The translations under genes were made by a program, and so were the position numbers. From Pseudomonadota bacterium (lineage in GTDB: Bacteria; Pseudomonadota; Alphaproteobacteria; SHVZ01): a DNA stretch of 64,000 nt. The notes under the pieces are model-generated. The model saw only the letters and a program-made list of their open reading frames with translations, was not told where the DNA came from and did not search any database. How positions within the stretch are numbered: the stretch's first letter is position 1; the number at the start of each line of letters is the position of its first letter. The stretch is from the NCBI GenBank assembly GCA_016195085.1, contig JACQAG010000012.1:60416-124415 (forward strand), given 5' to 3'. Positions 63,747 through 64,000 of the stretch are shown piece after piece.

Positions 63747-63765
63747 GCGGATATGCGATTCAACC

Positions 63766-64000
63766 ATGCCTTCGAGCCTTGAGTTCGCCCCGGCCAGAGT
63801 GGACCTGGAACGGCGTGCCGACGGCAGCATGCTGCTGCGCTCGCCGCAGCCGCTCGGCGTACCGGCGCGGTGCGTCACCACCTGGCTGATGGATTGGTCG
63901 GTGCGGGCGCCCGAGAGGACTTTTCTCGCCGAAAGAAAAGGCGACGCCTGGCGCAGGATCAGCTACCGCGATGCCTACGGCGCGGCCCGCAGGATCGGCC
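63766..64000 (+). CDS. Feruloyl-CoA-synthase-like ligase, N-terminus (cut by window edge)
   Basis: Seventy-eight codons are visible from the ATG at 63766 to the window end. The opening (FAPARVDLERRADGSMLLRS, APERTFLAERKGDAWRRISY) is that of feruloyl-CoA synthases and related acyl-CoA ligases. It follows the ferritin-like gene by 19 bp. It would extend the locus to hydroxycinnamate-type acids; the catalytic motifs lie beyond the window. Confidence 0.75.
   Translation, partial: MPSSLEFAPARVDLERRADGSMLLRSPQPLGVPARCVTTWLMDWSVRAPERTFLAERKGDAWRRISYRDAYGAARRIG

Overview
The window reads as chromosomal DNA from a high-GC alphaproteobacterium, probably a free-living or soil/water member of the Rhodospirillales or a close relative. 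The clues are protein style only: a CheZ-type phosphatase in an alphaproteobacterial form, multi-PAS hybrid kinases, Aap-type amino-acid permeases, LIV-type uptake of aromatics and an aerobic benzoyl-CoA (Box) pathway. I see no rRNA, tRNA, integrase, transposase, prophage or CRISPR array.

Layout. (1) 1-16.8 kb is a chemotaxis and signalling island: the N-terminus of CheA (cut by the window edge), a PilZ-like protein, a giant 2,528-residue cytoplasmic hybrid kinase with 16 PAS modules, a membrane hybrid kinase, two CheZ-like proteins, a NarL/FixJ response regulator and several small unknown proteins. Four genes here (cheA, the 1361 gene, cheZ, the 14661 gene) carry the same 20-bp box 58-95 bp before their start codons. 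(2) 16.9-31.9 kb is mixed metabolism: a DapA-fold enzyme, two MlrC-type M81 metallopeptidases, another PAS hybrid kinase (paralogous at its C-terminus to the giant one), a DUF427 protein, a GNAT enzyme, a class II glutamine amidotransferase, threonine aldolase, an SDR and a HAD hydrolase. (3) 32-35 kb returns to signalling: an EAL phosphodiesterase with a degenerate GGDEF domain, then a structured leader and a small Hpt-like protein. (4) 35.2-40 kb encodes two amino-acid-oxidase-type flavoproteins and a gamma-glutamyltransferase. (5) 40-46.6 kb has a RhlE-like helicase, a PLP enzyme of the threonine synthase type, an Aap-like ABC importer lacking its ATPase gene, and a small copper-chaperone gene behind a near-perfect CueR-type promoter. 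(6) 47-51.9 kb encodes a two-subunit periplasmic molybdoenzyme (IorAB type), a NIPSNAP protein, a C-terminally altered O-methyltransferase and a LysR regulator. (7) 51.9-64 kb is an aromatic-acid locus: a benzoate-CoA ligase gene followed by LIV-type transporter genes and a MORN protein on one strand, and boxR, boxC, boxB, a small ferritin-like protein and the start of a feruloyl-CoA-synthase-like ligase on the other. BoxR-type TGCA operators lie in both promoter regions.

How the parts work together. The CheA/CheZ/hybrid-kinase/response-regulator genes look like a sensory network with a shared transcriptional input (the 20-bp box). The aromatic locus is self-contained for uptake, CoA activation and the first ring-attack steps, except that boxA is not in the window. 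The middle section is suited to scavenging peptides and unusual amino acids (MlrC peptidases, GGT, amino-acid oxidase pair, amino-acid ABC importer). The most unusual observations are the 16-PAS kinase with its sub-family-structured repeat array, the shared chemotaxis promoter box, and the structured leader before the Hpt-like gene.
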